Positions 28,326 through 37,987 of a stretch of DNA of 64,000 nt are shown piece by piece. How positions within the stretch are numbered: the first letter of the stretch is position 1; every line of letters begins with the position of its first letter. A program made the translations under genes and the position numbers. Source of the stretch: Stenotrophomonas sp. ZAC14D1_NAIMI4_1 (GTDB taxonomy: Bacteria; Pseudomonadota; Gammaproteobacteria; Xanthomonadales; Xanthomonadaceae). The notes below the pieces were generated by a model. That model saw only the letters and a program-made list of their open reading frames with translations. It was not told the origin of the DNA and ran no database searches. The stretch covers positions 2,940,407 through 3,004,406 of the forward strand of contig NZ_CP026001.1 of assembly GCF_003086775.1 (NCBI RefSeq), read 5' to 3'.

Positions 28326-30589
28326 CAGAAGCGGACGGTGGCGGTGGCCATCACCTGCCGCGGCGCGCCGACCTGCATGGTCGCCAGGCTGCGGGTCGGG
28401 TCAGTGGCGTAGGTGCCATTGGTGTTGATGGAGGACAGGTAGCGCTTGTCGGTCAGGTTGGTCAGGTTCAGTGCAACCGTCAGGTTCTGCGCCGGGCCCA
28501 TCGCACCGAAGTCGTAGGCCACCGATGCATTGACCAGCCAGTAGCTGGGCACCGAAAGATCATTGGTGTAGGTCACGTAACGCTTGCCGACATGGTTGGC
28601 CGACAGGCGCATGTCCCACGGCCCCGGGGTCCATGCGAGCGTGCTGGCGAACATCCATTCGGGCGTGTCCACGGTCTTGCGGCCGCGGGTCGGCACCACT
28701 TCGTTGTTCACGTAATCGTTGTCGTAGGTGCTGTCATTCCAGGACAGCGCATTGGACCAGGCCAGGTCCTGCATCGGCTTCAACTGCAGGGTGGCCTCGG
28801 CGCCGCGGCTGGTGACCGAGCCGACGTTGGAGAACAGCGCCGGGCAGCCAAGGATGCCCACGCACTGGGCAATCGCCAGCAGGCGGTTGTCGAACTTCAC
28901 GTCATACACCGCGACCGACGCTTCATAACCCCGGCCGTAGCCACGCCAGCCCAGCTCGATCGTGCGTGACTGTTCCGGCTTCAGGTTGCCTGCGCTGGCA
29001 TCGAAGTCGGCCTGCGGCACGTTGAACGGGCTGCCGACGCCCAGTGCATAGGCAGCGACATTCTTTGCGAACGAACCGAAGACCTCGTTGCCTTCGTTGA
29101 GCTTGAAGTTGAAGCCAGCCTGCGGCAGCAGGCCCTTCTTCGCGGTGAGGCTGCTGTTGTTCGCGTAGTTGCCCAGCGGCGTGCGCACGCTGGTACGGGT
29201 GTGCGGCGACTTGGCACCGATGTCGATGGTCAGGCGATCATCGAACAGGCGGAAGCGGTCCTGCACATAGAACTGGCGGGTGATGGTGGTGTAGTGCTGG
29301 TTCCACACGCGCTGGTCGGGATTGCGCAGGAAGAAGTCATCGGTGATGGGGCCATCGATGTAGTAGAAGTTGCGCTGCACGCTGTGGCCGTTGTCCTCGT
29401 ACCAGAGGCCGGCTTCCAGTTCGTGGCCGCCGACATTCCAGGTGAACGCAGAGGTCACGCCGGTACGGTCGATCGCGTATTCGGTGGTGCGGATCGAAAT
29501 CGGAATTTCCCGGCTGGTACCCGGGTTGGAGGGATTGGACGGGCTGAACCAATGGCCCTGGCCGCGATTGCTGTGGTTGTAGACGTTGACCTTCAGCCGC
29601 ATCGAATCGTTGAGGCCGAAATCGCCGGCGATGCTGGACAGGTCGTCATTGCGCAGGCCATGGCCGGAGTAATACGCGTCCCATGGGCTGTTGACGCCGC
29701 CACTGTACTGGCCGTTCGCAGCAGCGACCGCGCGATCCCAGTCCGGTGCATAGTTGTCCCAGTTCCAGCCGAGGCGATCGATCATTTCCAGCGACAGATC
29801 CTGGTAATCGGCCTCGACCCGGCGCGATCCGTTGAACAGCGCGGTGATCCTGCTGTCCTCACCGAAGTGGTAGGTGGCCTTGCCGTTGAACTGCTTCGAC
29901 TCCTGCGATCCCTTGCCCTTCCACTTGTCGCCCTCGGAGTACGCGCCGGACAGGTAGGCAGCAAACCCCTGGTGTTCGCCCGTCTCCAGGCGTGCATAGC
30001 TGCGGCGCGCATTGTCACTGCCGAAGCCCTGCGCCAGCACCACGCCGTACTCGGTGGACGGATCGATCGAATAGAACTGGAACACGCCCCCGAGGTTGCT
30101 GGTGGACGGCGTACCCAGTGCGCCGATGCCGGTGGACACTTCCGCACCGCCCAGGTTCTCGCTGATCACGGCGCGGCTGATATGCAGGCCATTGCTGTTG
30201 CCGTAGGACATGTTGCCCAGCGGGATGCCATCAAGCGTATAGCCGAGGCGGTTCTGGTTGAAACCGCGCAGGCTGATGCTGGTGGACCACTCATAGGCAC
30301 CGGTGGCGTCGGCCGATTCGAAATGCACGCCCGGCTTGCTGGCCAGCAGCTTCAGCGGGTTGGCGCCCGGCGGCAGCACCTTCATGTCTTCCGCGGTGAC
30401 ACGCTGCACCTGGCGGGCCTCGCCGCGGCCGATCACCGAGATCGAATCGAGGGTCGTGGCCGACGGTGCTTCAGTGGCAGGAGCGGTTTCAGCCAGAGCA
30501 AGCGACGGCAGCGATGCACAGACCAGCAGGGCAAGCAGGTTGCGGCGAAGCGGAGCATGGGGCGACATGAAGGCGGATTCCTTGGGCAC
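28325..30589 (-). CDS. TonB-dependent outer-membrane receptor
   Basis: A 754-residue receptor. After a signal peptide (to about ALAE) comes a TonB-box-like stretch (LDSISVIGRG), then the plug domain (PLKLLASKPGVHFESADATG, ISLRGFNQNRLGYTLDGIP) and a 22-strand barrel ending in the aromatic residue of VMATATVRF. It is translationally coupled to phoD downstream, suggesting a phosphate-containing ligand, but binding specificity cannot be read from the sequence. The start at 30589 could instead be the ATG at 30568 (MSPHAPLRRN). Confidence 0.92.
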   Translation of the reverse strand: MPKESAFMSPHAPLRRNLLALLVCASLPSLALAETAPATEAPSATTLDSISVIGRGEARQVQRVTAEDMKVLPPGANPLKLLASKPGVHFESADATGAYEWSTSISLRGFNQNRLGYTLDGIPLGNMSYGNSNGLHISRAVISENLGGAEVSTGIGALGTPSTSNLGGVFQFYSIDPSTEYGVVLAQGFGSDNARRSYARLETGEHQGFAAYLSGAYSEGDKWKGKGSQESKQFNGKATYHFGEDSRITALFNGSRRVEADYQDLSLEMIDRLGWNWDNYAPDWDRAVAAANGQYSGGVNSPWDAYYSGHGLRNDDLSSIAGDFGLNDSMRLKVNVYNHSNRGQGHWFSPSNPSNPGTSREIPISIRTTEYAIDRTGVTSAFTWNVGGHELEAGLWYEDNGHSVQRNFYYIDGPITDDFFLRNPDQRVWNQHYTTITRQFYVQDRFRLFDDRLTIDIGAKSPHTRTSVRTPLGNYANNSSLTAKKGLLPQAGFNFKLNEGNEVFGSFAKNVAAYALGVGSPFNVPQADFDASAGNLKPEQSRTIELGWRGYGRGYEASVAVYDVKFDNRLLAIAQCVGILGCPALFSNVGSVTSRGAEATLQLKPMQDLAWSNALSWNDSTYDNDYVNNEVVPTRGRKTVDTPEWMFASTLAWTPGPWDMRLSANHVGKRYVTYTNDLSVPSYWLVNASVAYDFGAMGPAQNLTVALNLTNLTDKRYLSSINTNGTYATDPTRSLATMQVGAPRQVMATATVRF

Positions 30590-30688
30590 GCTGGACGCCG
30601 AAAGGCGGCGTCGAAGAGCAGCAGCGGCGGAATCGTAGAAGCAGCGCGTTACATGTCATTTACACGCTGCATACACAGGAAGAACCCG

Positions 30689-32119
30689 TTACTCGAATGA
30701 ACCGACCGAATCGTGGGACAGGTTGTCGAAGCGGGTGTATTCGCCGAAGAACTTCAGCTTGCACGAACCGGTGGGGCCACCACGGTGCTTGCCGATGATG
30801 ATCTCGGCCAGGCCCTTGTCCGGCGAATTTTCCTTGTTGTAGTAATCGTCGCGGTAGATGAAGACGATCATGTCCGCGTCCTGCTCGATTGCGCCCGATT
30901 CGCGAAGGTCGGCCATCACCGGGCGCTTGTCGGTTCGCGTTTCCAGCGATCGATTGAGCTGCGAAAGCGCGATCACCGGTACGTTCAATTCCTTGGCCAG
31001 GCCCTTCAGCGAGCGCGAGATTTCAGAGATTTCGGTCGCGCGGTTTTCGCTGTTGCCCGGCACGCTCATCAGCTGCAGGTAGTCGATCACGATCAGGCCC
31101 AGGTCGTGCTCGCGCTTCAGGCGGCGGCACTTGGAACGCAGGATCTCCGGCGACACGCCCGGCGTATCGTCGATGAAGATCTTGGTTTCCTTCAGCATCT
31201 TGATCGCGCTGGTGACCCGGCTCCAGTCCTCGTCTTCCAGCTGGCCGGTACGCAGGCGCGAGGCGTTGATGCGGCCGTTGGAGGAAATCAGGCGCATTGC
31301 CAGCTGCGATGCGGACATTTCCATCGAGAACACCGCCACGCCCTTCTTCGACTTGATCGCCGCGTACTCGGCGATGTTCAGCGCGAAGGTGGTCTTGCCC
31401 ATCGCCGGGCGCGCGGCCAGGATGATCAGGTCGGTCGGCTGCAGGCCGGCGGTCATCGCATCGAAATCGGTGTAGCCGGTCGGCAGGCCGGTGATGTTGC
31501 CGCCGTTCTCGAAGCGGTTGCGCAGTTCCTCGAAGGCATCCTTCAGTGCGCCGGGCATGGCCACGAAGTCGGTACGCCCACGTGCGCCCTGTTCGGCAAT
31601 GGCGAACACGCTCTTCTCGGCCGAGGCCAGCAGTTCGCTGCTGTCGCGGCCTTCCGGCTGGAAGCCGTCGTTGACGATGTCGGTGCCGACCTGGATCAGC
31701 TGCCGCAGCACCGCCTTGTCACGCACGATCTCGGCGTAGGCGACGATGTTGGCCGCCGATGGCGTGGTGCTGGCCAGTTCGATCAGGTAGGCGCCGTCGC
31801 CCACCAGCTCCATCCTGCCCTGCGATTCGAACCACTCGCCCAGGGTCACCGCATCGAACGGGCGCTCGCGCTCGGACAGCTCGCGGATCGCCCGGTAGAT
31901 CATCTGGTGGTCGCGGCGGTAGAAGTCGGTCTCGGTCAGCTGGTCGTTGACCCGGTCGTAGGCTTCCGGCGCCAGCATCAGGCCGCCCAGCACCGCCTGT
32001 TCGGCTTCCACCGAGTGCGGCGGCACGCGCAGCTGGTCGATGCGCGATTCGTCGCGATCGCGGTCGAAGCCATCGCCGCGCTCTTTGCGGTTGGAACGGA
32101 AGCCGGAACGGGCGGACAT
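30689..32119 (-). CDS. dnaB: Replicative DNA helicase
   Basis: A 476-residue hexameric helicase that opens the replication fork. The N-terminal DnaB domain starts near PPHSVEAEQAVLGGLM. The RecA-like motor carries Walker A ARPAMGKTTFALN, VFSMEMSASQLAMRL, Walker B-type LIVIDYLQLM and the C-terminal HRGGPTGSCKLKF. No intein or insertion is present. A short basic/acidic extension (first 25 residues) precedes the domain. The upstream gap holds a palindromic repeat at 32274-32312. Confidence 0.97.
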   Translation of the reverse strand: MSARSGFRSNRKERGDGFDRDRDESRIDQLRVPPHSVEAEQAVLGGLMLAPEAYDRVNDQLTETDFYRRDHQMIYRAIRELSERERPFDAVTLGEWFESQGRMELVGDGAYLIELASTTPSAANIVAYAEIVRDKAVLRQLIQVGTDIVNDGFQPEGRDSSELLASAEKSVFAIAEQGARGRTDFVAMPGALKDAFEELRNRFENGGNITGLPTGYTDFDAMTAGLQPTDLIILAARPAMGKTTFALNIAEYAAIKSKKGVAVFSMEMSASQLAMRLISSNGRINASRLRTGQLEDEDWSRVTSAIKMLKETKIFIDDTPGVSPEILRSKCRRLKREHDLGLIVIDYLQLMSVPGNSENRATEISEISRSLKGLAKELNVPVIALSQLNRSLETRTDKRPVMADLRESGAIEQDADMIVFIYRDDYYNKENSPDKGLAEIIIGKHRGGPTGSCKLKFFGEYTRFDNLSHDSVGSFE

Positions 32120-32273
32120 GCTGCGGTGTTTCCTGCGAAAGTGGGCCAGACGAGTGTAGGCATGCGCCGACCCCGGCGGCCATGGACAAGCCTGTGGATA
32201 AGCCGTGGACGAACGGGGGATATCCGCCGCTGTGCGACGTGCCTGTCCGGCCTATGGAGACCCATTATCGCAT

Positions 32274-32312
32274 GGGGTCAGATCCCTCTGCGCAGCAGAG
32301 GGCGCTGACCCC
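32274..32312. repeat. GGGGTCAGA-type palindrome upstream of dnaB
   Basis: A 39-bp inverted repeat starting GGGGTCAGATCCC and ending with its near complement CGCTGACCCC, with CTCTG/CAGAG inner pairing. Related copies are at 49828-49866, 49880-49918 and 55572-55610. Confidence 0.8.
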
Positions 32313-32322
32313 GAGGGCAGCG

Positions 32323-32883
32323 TCAGTCGCCCTTGGCATGCACCGCGATCAGCTGCAGGAAGCGGTCTACATAGCCCTGCAGGAACTTCTGCGTGCCTTC
32401 ATTGTGGATCGTGCCATCCGCCCCGATCAGCTCGTCCTTGAAATGGAGGAACGCCTCCGGCTGGCCGAGCACGTGCATGTCCAGGAAAGCCAGGCTGTTG
32501 CGCAGGTGCTGCTGGGCCACGGCCGTGCCGATCTGGCCGATGGAGGCGCCGATCACCGCCGCCGGCTTGCCGCCAAAGGCGCTGTCACCATAGGGCCGCG
32601 AGCCGATGTCGATGGCGTTCTTCAGCACACCCGGCACCGAGCGGTTGTATTCGGGGGTGACGAACAGCACCGCGTCAGCAGCGCGCACCTCGTCCTTCAG
32701 GCGGGTGCCCTGCGCCGGGTAGCTGCCGTCGAAATCCTGGTTGTACAGCGGCAGATCGTCGATGCGCACGTACTGGAAACGCGCGCGATCACCGGCCAGC
32801 TTTTCCAGTGCCAGGGCCAGCCTGCGGTTGCAGGACTCCCTGCGCAGGCTGCCAACGAACACGGCGATGGTGGGAACAGGCAT
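32323..32883 (-). CDS. NADPH-dependent FMN reductase
   Basis: A 186-residue flavodoxin-like reductase. The FMN phosphate loop is GSLRRESCNRRLA (about 11-23), TPEYNRSVPGVLKNAIDIGSRP contacts the flavin, and GGKPAAVIGASIGQIGT is conserved in the ChrR/YieF group of quinone and chromate reductases. It probably works as a soluble homo-oligomer that reduces quinones or metals using NAD(P)H. It is a single gene, followed on the same strand after a 65-nt gap by asnB and a cluster read in the same direction. Confidence 0.92.
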   Translation of the reverse strand: MPVPTIAVFVGSLRRESCNRRLALALEKLAGDRARFQYVRIDDLPLYNQDFDGSYPAQGTRLKDEVRAADAVLFVTPEYNRSVPGVLKNAIDIGSRPYGDSAFGGKPAAVIGASIGQIGTAVAQQHLRNSLAFLDMHVLGQPEAFLHFKDELIGADGTIHNEGTQKFLQGYVDRFLQLIAVHAKGD

Positions 32884-32948
32884 GGCGACACACTCCTGGC
32901 GGGGGAAAGGGCCAGCCTAGCGGCCGGCCCGGTGTGCCCCGGTGAAGA

Positions 32949-34892
32949 TCAGCCGCGTGCCACGCCCGCCCGCACCTGCCGCCAATGGTCCTGCCAGGCC
33001 TGGAACATCAGCACGTTCCAGAGGTGGGTGTGCCACTTGCGCTGGCCACCCAGGAACTGCTGCCACAGCGGCTGCACGGCCGCCGCCGACAGCACGCCTT
33101 CGCGTTCCAGCCGGGCCGGCTGCAACAGGTCATCGGCCCACGGCCGCAGGTCGCCCTTCAGCCATTCACTCACCGGCGCGCCGAAGCCGCGCTTGGGCCG
33201 GTGCACCATCGACTGCGGCACGTAGCGGCCAAGCACGCGCTTGAGCAGCACCTTGCTGGTGTCCTCGCTGCGCTTGAACGCCAGCGGCAGTGACCAGGCG
33301 AATTCAGCCACGCGCCAGTCCAGCAGCGGTGCCCGCGCCTCCAGGCTGACCGCCATCGAGGTGCGGTCGACCTTGCACAGCAGGTCGTCGGGCAGGTAGC
33401 TGACAAAATCGGCCAGCATCATCGCGTCGGCCGGGGTGCCGGCGCCGTGCAGCGGGTCGGCCAGGTCGTAGAAGCTGCCGGCCTCGCGCGCGCCGATCAC
33501 CGCCGCCGCCGGGTCGCGCCAGCGCGAGATGCGGTTGCGGTAGACATCGCCGATGCCACGCGCGCCGGTCTCGGCCAGCAGCGCAGCCAGGCCGCCGGTG
33601 CGCGAGGCCTCGCCCTGCTGGTGCGCACGCGCGCCCATCCAGCGCCGCAGCGGCGCCGGTACGCGGCCCAGCATCTGCCAGTTGCGCAGCGCGCGCACAT
33701 AGCGGGTATAGCCGAAGAACAGTTCGTCGCCGCCGTCCCCGGACAGGGCCACGGTCACGCCCTGCCGCGCCAGGCGCGCGACCAGCGCGGTCGGCACTTG
33801 CGAGGCGTCGGCAAAGGGTTCGTCGAACATCGCCGGCAGCTGCGGCACCACCGCCAGCGCGTCGGCGCCGCTCACATAGAGCTCGGTGTGGTCGCAGCCC
33901 AGATGGCCGGCCAGTTCCTTGGCCAGCGGCGCCTCGTCATGGTGCGAGCCGCTGAAGCCGATGCTGAAACTGTGCACCGGCTGCGTGCTCTGTGCCTGCA
34001 TCAGCGCGGCCACCAGCGATGAATCGGTGCCACCGGACAGGAACACGCCCACCGGCACGTCGGCCACCATGCGCAGCGCCACGGCATCGCGCAGCAGGCC
34101 GTCCAGCTGTTCCTCGGCGTCCTCGATGCGGCCCTGGAACGGCGCGGCCAGGGCCGCCTGCATGCGCGCACGGGCGTCCCAGTACGGGCGCTGCGCCTGC
34201 TCGGGGCGATGCGCGGATGCACCTGCGGCCACCATCGCCGCATCCAGCCGCAGCACGCGGCCCGGCATCAGCTTGTAGCAGCGCTGGTGGATGCTGTGCG
34301 GGGCCGGGATGTAGTCCAGCCGCAGCAGCAGGGTCAGTGCATCGCTGTCGATGTCGTTGTCGAAATCCGGGTGCTGCCACAGCGCCTTCAGTTCCGAGCC
34401 GAACACCAGGGTGTCGCCGGCCCAGCCGTAATACAGCGGCTTCTTGCCCACCCGGTCACGGGCCAGCCACAGGCACTGCTCGTGGCGGTCCCAGAGCGCG
34501 ATGGCGAACATGCCGTTGGCGCGCTGCAGGGTCTCCTCGACGCCCCACTGCAGGATCGCGGCCAGCAGCACTTCGGTATCGGAATGGCCGCGGAAGGCAT
34601 GGCCCAGTGGTTCCAGCTCGGCACGCAGCGCAGCGAAGTTGTAGACCTCGCCGTTGTAGGCCATCACGTAACGGCCGTCGGCCGAGGCCATCGGCTGGTG
34701 GCCCAGCGGTGACAGGTCGAGGATGCTCAGGCGGCGGTGCGCCAGGGCGATGCCGGCGCTGGCGTCGACCCAGGTGCCGCCGTCATCCGGCCCGCGGTGG
34801 TGCAGCGCCTGCCCCATGGCCAGCGCCTGCGCCTGCAGCACCTCGGCCGGCGACTGCGCCGCCGGCAACAACATTCCCGCCAATCCACACAT
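32949..34892 (-). CDS. asnB: Asparagine synthase (glutamine-hydrolysing)
   Basis: A 647-residue two-domain amidotransferase. The nucleophile Cys2 (MCGLAGM) begins the glutaminase domain, which also has HHRGPDDGGTW, HRRLSILDLS and AYNGEVYN. The ATP pyrophosphatase domain contains the PP-loop FLSGGTDSSLVAAL and SGDGGDELFFGY. It is longer than E. coli AsnB (554) and matches the family found in exopolysaccharide or secondary-metabolite clusters. It starts 3 nt after the fused E1 gene, so they are coupled. Substrate may be Asp or another carboxylate. Confidence 0.9.
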   Translation of the reverse strand: MCGLAGMLLPAAQSPAEVLQAQALAMGQALHHRGPDDGGTWVDASAGIALAHRRLSILDLSPLGHQPMASADGRYVMAYNGEVYNFAALRAELEPLGHAFRGHSDTEVLLAAILQWGVEETLQRANGMFAIALWDRHEQCLWLARDRVGKKPLYYGWAGDTLVFGSELKALWQHPDFDNDIDSDALTLLLRLDYIPAPHSIHQRCYKLMPGRVLRLDAAMVAAGASAHRPEQAQRPYWDARARMQAALAAPFQGRIEDAEEQLDGLLRDAVALRMVADVPVGVFLSGGTDSSLVAALMQAQSTQPVHSFSIGFSGSHHDEAPLAKELAGHLGCDHTELYVSGADALAVVPQLPAMFDEPFADASQVPTALVARLARQGVTVALSGDGGDELFFGYTRYVRALRNWQMLGRVPAPLRRWMGARAHQQGEASRTGGLAALLAETGARGIGDVYRNRISRWRDPAAAVIGAREAGSFYDLADPLHGAGTPADAMMLADFVSYLPDDLLCKVDRTSMAVSLEARAPLLDWRVAEFAWSLPLAFKRSEDTSKVLLKRVLGRYVPQSMVHRPKRGFGAPVSEWLKGDLRPWADDLLQPARLEREGVLSAAAVQPLWQQFLGGQRKWHTHLWNVLMFQAWQDHWRQVRAGVARG

Positions 34893-34895
34893 GCA

Positions 34896-37175
34896 TCAGG
34901 GTTCCTGCGCCAGGTCGAGGGCGGCGCCAATCACCGCATTGTCGCTTGGAAGGCCGAACATTGCTGCCCCCGCCAGCGGCGTGTAGGTATCGGCGCCGCA
35001 GACCCGCCGCAGCGGCAGGTGGCCATGCCCGGCCTCGACCAGGGCGGTGACCACCCCCTCGCCCACCCCGCCGCTGTGGCGGCCCTCGTCCAGCACCAGC
35101 ACCCGCCGCGCGCTGGCGGCCTGGGCGGCGATGAAACCAGCATCCAGCGGCACCAGCCAGCGCAGGTCCACCACCCGTACCTGCCAACCGGTCTGCGCCT
35201 GGATGGCCGGCACCGCGCGCAGCGCCATCGGTACGCCGTTGCCGTAGGTGAAGACCACCAGATCGTCCGCATCAGGCGCGTAGACCCGGCCCTCGCCCAG
35301 CACCAGCGCCTGCCCAGGTGCCGGGTAGTCGAACAGCCACTGGCCATCACCGGGCGCGTGCAGGTCCTTGCTCATGTACAGCGCGATCGGCTCGAGGAAC
35401 ACCGCCACCCGGCCATCCACGCGGGCCAGCGCCGCCAGCGTGCGCAGCATCATCACCGCATCGTCGCCGCGCGACGGGCAACCCACCACCAGGCCGGGGA
35501 TGTCGCGCAGCGCGGTGATCGAGTTGTCGTTGTGGAAATGGCCACCGAAGCCCTTCTGGTAGCCCAGCCCGGCCACCCGCACCAGCATCGGGTTGCGGAA
35601 CTGGTCGTTGGAGAAGAACTGCAGCGAACAGGCCTCCCCGCGCAGCTGGTCGATGGCATTGTGCAGGTAGGCCAGGTACTGGATTTCCGGTACCGGAAGC
35701 AGGCCCATGTTGGCCAGGCCCTGCGCCATGCCCAGGATCATCGTCTCGTCCAGCAGGGTGTTGAACACCCGGCGCGGCCCGAAGCGGCGCAGCAGATCCT
35801 TGGTGACCGTGTAGACGCCGCCCTTCTGCGCCACGTCCTCGCCGAACAGCAGCGCCTGCGGGTACTTGCACAGCAGTTCCTGCAGGCCGTGGTTGATCTG
35901 CACGGCCAGGTGGCGCGGTGGCTGCCGTTCCGGCAACGCGTCAGCGCCGCCGTACAGCGCCTCGCGTGCTTCGGCCGGCACCGCGCGCCCGGCTTCGGCC
36001 ATCACTGCCGCCGGCGTGTAGGGCGCCAGTGGCGCAACCACTTCATCCAGCGACTGCAGCTTGGGCCGGCCTTCGGCGTCGGAGGCGGCCGACAGGCAGC
36101 GCGCGCGCAGCGTCTCGTAGGCGGCCTCGATGCCGGCGGCATCCATCCAGCCTGATTCCAGCGCGATCTGTGCCGACCGCAGCAGCGGGTCCTGTGCCTC
36201 GGCCGCGCAGAGGTCAGCCAGCGCGCGCCATTCCACTTCGAAATCGGTGCCGGCATGGCCCATCAGCCGCGTGGTGCGCAGGTGCAGGAAGGTCGGCCGG
36301 CGGGTACGCCGGCAATGCTCGACCGCCGCCTGTACCTGGGCATGTCCCGCCGCCAGGTCCAGGCCATCGGCGTAGTAGTAGTCCAGCCCCGGCTGGCGGC
36401 TGAAGCGTTCGGCGATCCAGCCTTCCGGGGTCTTCACCGAAATGCCCAGGCCGTTGTCCTCGCAGACGAACAGGATCGGTGCGGGCAGCTTCTGGTAGGC
36501 CGACCACATCGCGGTGTTGAAGGCGGTCTGCGCCGTCGCGTGGTTGGCCGAGGCATCGCCAAAGGAACACAGCACGATGCTGTCGGCGGGGATCGGCAGC
36601 GGCTGGCCCAGGCGCTTGCCGCTCTCGATGGCCAGCGCAGTGCCCAGCGCCTTGGGCAGGTGCGAGGCGATGGTCGAGGTCTGCGGCAGCACCCACAGCG
36701 GGCGGCTGCCCCACACCTTGTGGCGGCCACCGCTGGCCGGGTCGTCGGCACTGGCGGCAAAGGACAGTGCGGCATCGCGCAACGGGTCCAGGCCCGGCAC
36801 CTGGCGCGCGCGCTCGGCCATGAACGCACCGGAACGATAGTGCAGGAAGGCCGGATCGGTATGCCGGCAGGCCCGCGCCAGCAGCGCGTTGCCTTCATGG
36901 CCGGATGAACCGATGGTGTAGAAGACCTTGTTCTGCAACCGCAGCACGCGCGCCATCAGGTCCAGCTGGCGGCTGGCCATCTGCGAATCGAACAACTCGG
37001 CGAACGCGGCTGCGGTGAGCGTGCTGCCCGGCAGGATCGGCGCATCCGGGGCCGGCTTCGGCCGTGGCAGCCCGCGCCAACCACGCAGCGCCTCGAGGAA
37101 ATTGACGTCGCACACTTCGGCGCGGTTGAGCGCGCGCATGCGCGCGGGAATCGGATCGGGAACCACAGCGAACAT
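34896..37175 (-). CDS. Fused alpha/beta 2-oxoacid dehydrogenase E1 (thiamine diphosphate)
   Basis: A 759-residue protein with E1-alpha first (about 45-400) and E1-beta after it (about 420-759). The thiamine diphosphate motif reads SFGDASANHATAQTAFN in the alpha half. The beta half shows LFGEDVAQKGGVYTVTKDLLRRFG and LDEGRHSGGVGEGV. This heterodimer-type E1 is usually encoded by two genes in branched-chain 2-oxoacid or acetoin dehydrogenases; here they are fused. No E2 or E3 lies next to it; lpd at 16645 could supply E3. It is coupled to asnB, so the acyl product may feed that enzyme's pathway. Confidence 0.85.
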   Translation of the reverse strand: MFAVVPDPIPARMRALNRAEVCDVNFLEALRGWRGLPRPKPAPDAPILPGSTLTAAAFAELFDSQMASRQLDLMARVLRLQNKVFYTIGSSGHEGNALLARACRHTDPAFLHYRSGAFMAERARQVPGLDPLRDAALSFAASADDPASGGRHKVWGSRPLWVLPQTSTIASHLPKALGTALAIESGKRLGQPLPIPADSIVLCSFGDASANHATAQTAFNTAMWSAYQKLPAPILFVCEDNGLGISVKTPEGWIAERFSRQPGLDYYYADGLDLAAGHAQVQAAVEHCRRTRRPTFLHLRTTRLMGHAGTDFEVEWRALADLCAAEAQDPLLRSAQIALESGWMDAAGIEAAYETLRARCLSAASDAEGRPKLQSLDEVVAPLAPYTPAAVMAEAGRAVPAEAREALYGGADALPERQPPRHLAVQINHGLQELLCKYPQALLFGEDVAQKGGVYTVTKDLLRRFGPRRVFNTLLDETMILGMAQGLANMGLLPVPEIQYLAYLHNAIDQLRGEACSLQFFSNDQFRNPMLVRVAGLGYQKGFGGHFHNDNSITALRDIPGLVVGCPSRGDDAVMMLRTLAALARVDGRVAVFLEPIALYMSKDLHAPGDGQWLFDYPAPGQALVLGEGRVYAPDADDLVVFTYGNGVPMALRAVPAIQAQTGWQVRVVDLRWLVPLDAGFIAAQAASARRVLVLDEGRHSGGVGEGVVTALVEAGHGHLPLRRVCGADTYTPLAGAAMFGLPSDNAVIGAALDLAQEP

Positions 37176-37203
37176 CGAACACCCTCCGTGTCGTTGTTGC
37201 GTT

Positions 37204-37227
37204 CCGCCGGGCGCGGCCCGGCGCTAC
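37204..37227 (-). repeat. SMAG-like GTAG palindrome
   Basis: Reading the minus strand: GTAGCGCCGGGCC followed by a CGCCCGGCGG arm. It lies in the short gap between the fused E1 start and the GST. Confidence 0.75.
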
Positions 37228-37243
37228 CATGCCGGGTTCTACC

Positions 37244-37903
37244 CTACGCGCGGCCGTCCAGGCGTGCGCGAACCTCGGCGGTCACCGCCGGCATCGCCAC
37301 GAAACGTGGCTGCTCGCGCACCCGCTGCAGCCAGGCGCGCACTTCCGCGAACGGCTGCAGGTCGATGCCACCGTCGGCGGCAACATCGGTGTAGGCGAAC
37401 AGCGCGATGTCGGCGATGCCGTACTCGTTGCCGGTGAACCACTGCGCCTGCCGCAGGTGCTGCTCCATCACCGCCAGCGCAGTGGCAGCACGCTCATGCA
37501 GCCGCGGCAGTTCGGCCCGGCGCGGCGAATCGGCATCTGTCCAGCCACGGATGAAGCGCGCCACGGCCACGCAGGGCTCGTGGCTGTACTGCTCGAAGAA
37601 CATCCAGCTCAGCGCCTGCGCCCGTTCCCAGCCATCGGTGGGCAGGTAGGGCGTGCCTTCGGCCAGCCAGAACAGGATCGCGTTGGATTCGGTCAGCACG
37701 CGGCCATCGTCGCGCACGATCAGCGGCACTTTCGCATTCGGGTTGAGCGCGAGGAATTCGGGCGAGTGGGTCTGCCCATGCGCGCTGTCCACTTCCACCC
37801 AGCGGTAGCGGCTGCCGAGCTGCTCCAGCAGCATCCGCACCTTGTGGCAGTTGCCCGACACCGACATGCCGTGCACCGTCAACGGAACGCGCTCTTCCAC
37901 CAT
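37244..37903 (-). CDS. Glutathione S-transferase
   Basis: A 219-residue GST. VHGMSVSGNCHKVRMLLEQLG carries the N-terminal active site region, and NPNAKVPLIV plus LTESNAILFWLAEGTPYLP make the glutathione site. A helical C-terminal domain follows. The start is put at MVEERVPL because GGAG stands 6 nt before it; the open frame extends upstream without a better site. It is read in the same direction as the E1-asnB pair but lies upstream of it, across a SMAG repeat, so it is probably separate. Confidence 0.88.
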   Translation of the reverse strand: MVEERVPLTVHGMSVSGNCHKVRMLLEQLGSRYRWVEVDSAHGQTHSPEFLALNPNAKVPLIVRDDGRVLTESNAILFWLAEGTPYLPTDGWERAQALSWMFFEQYSHEPCVAVARFIRGWTDADSPRRAELPRLHERAATALAVMEQHLRQAQWFTGNEYGIADIALFAYTDVAADGGIDLQPFAEVRAWLQRVREQPRFVAMPAVTAEVRARLDGRA

Positions 37904-37987
37904 TGCCTGCTCCAGGGCATCCCGGCCGACGGCCGGCTGCCCGCAGTCTGGCAAGCACGCCGGCCGATGCCAAGCGCGGGTGCAGCA

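Noticed and set aside
30590..30680. A possible Pho box upstream of the TonB receptor-phoD pair
   Set aside because: ATGTCAT and GCTGCAT-like heptamers are present, but spacing and orientation do not match the tandem repeat with N4 of Pho boxes. Too weak to call.
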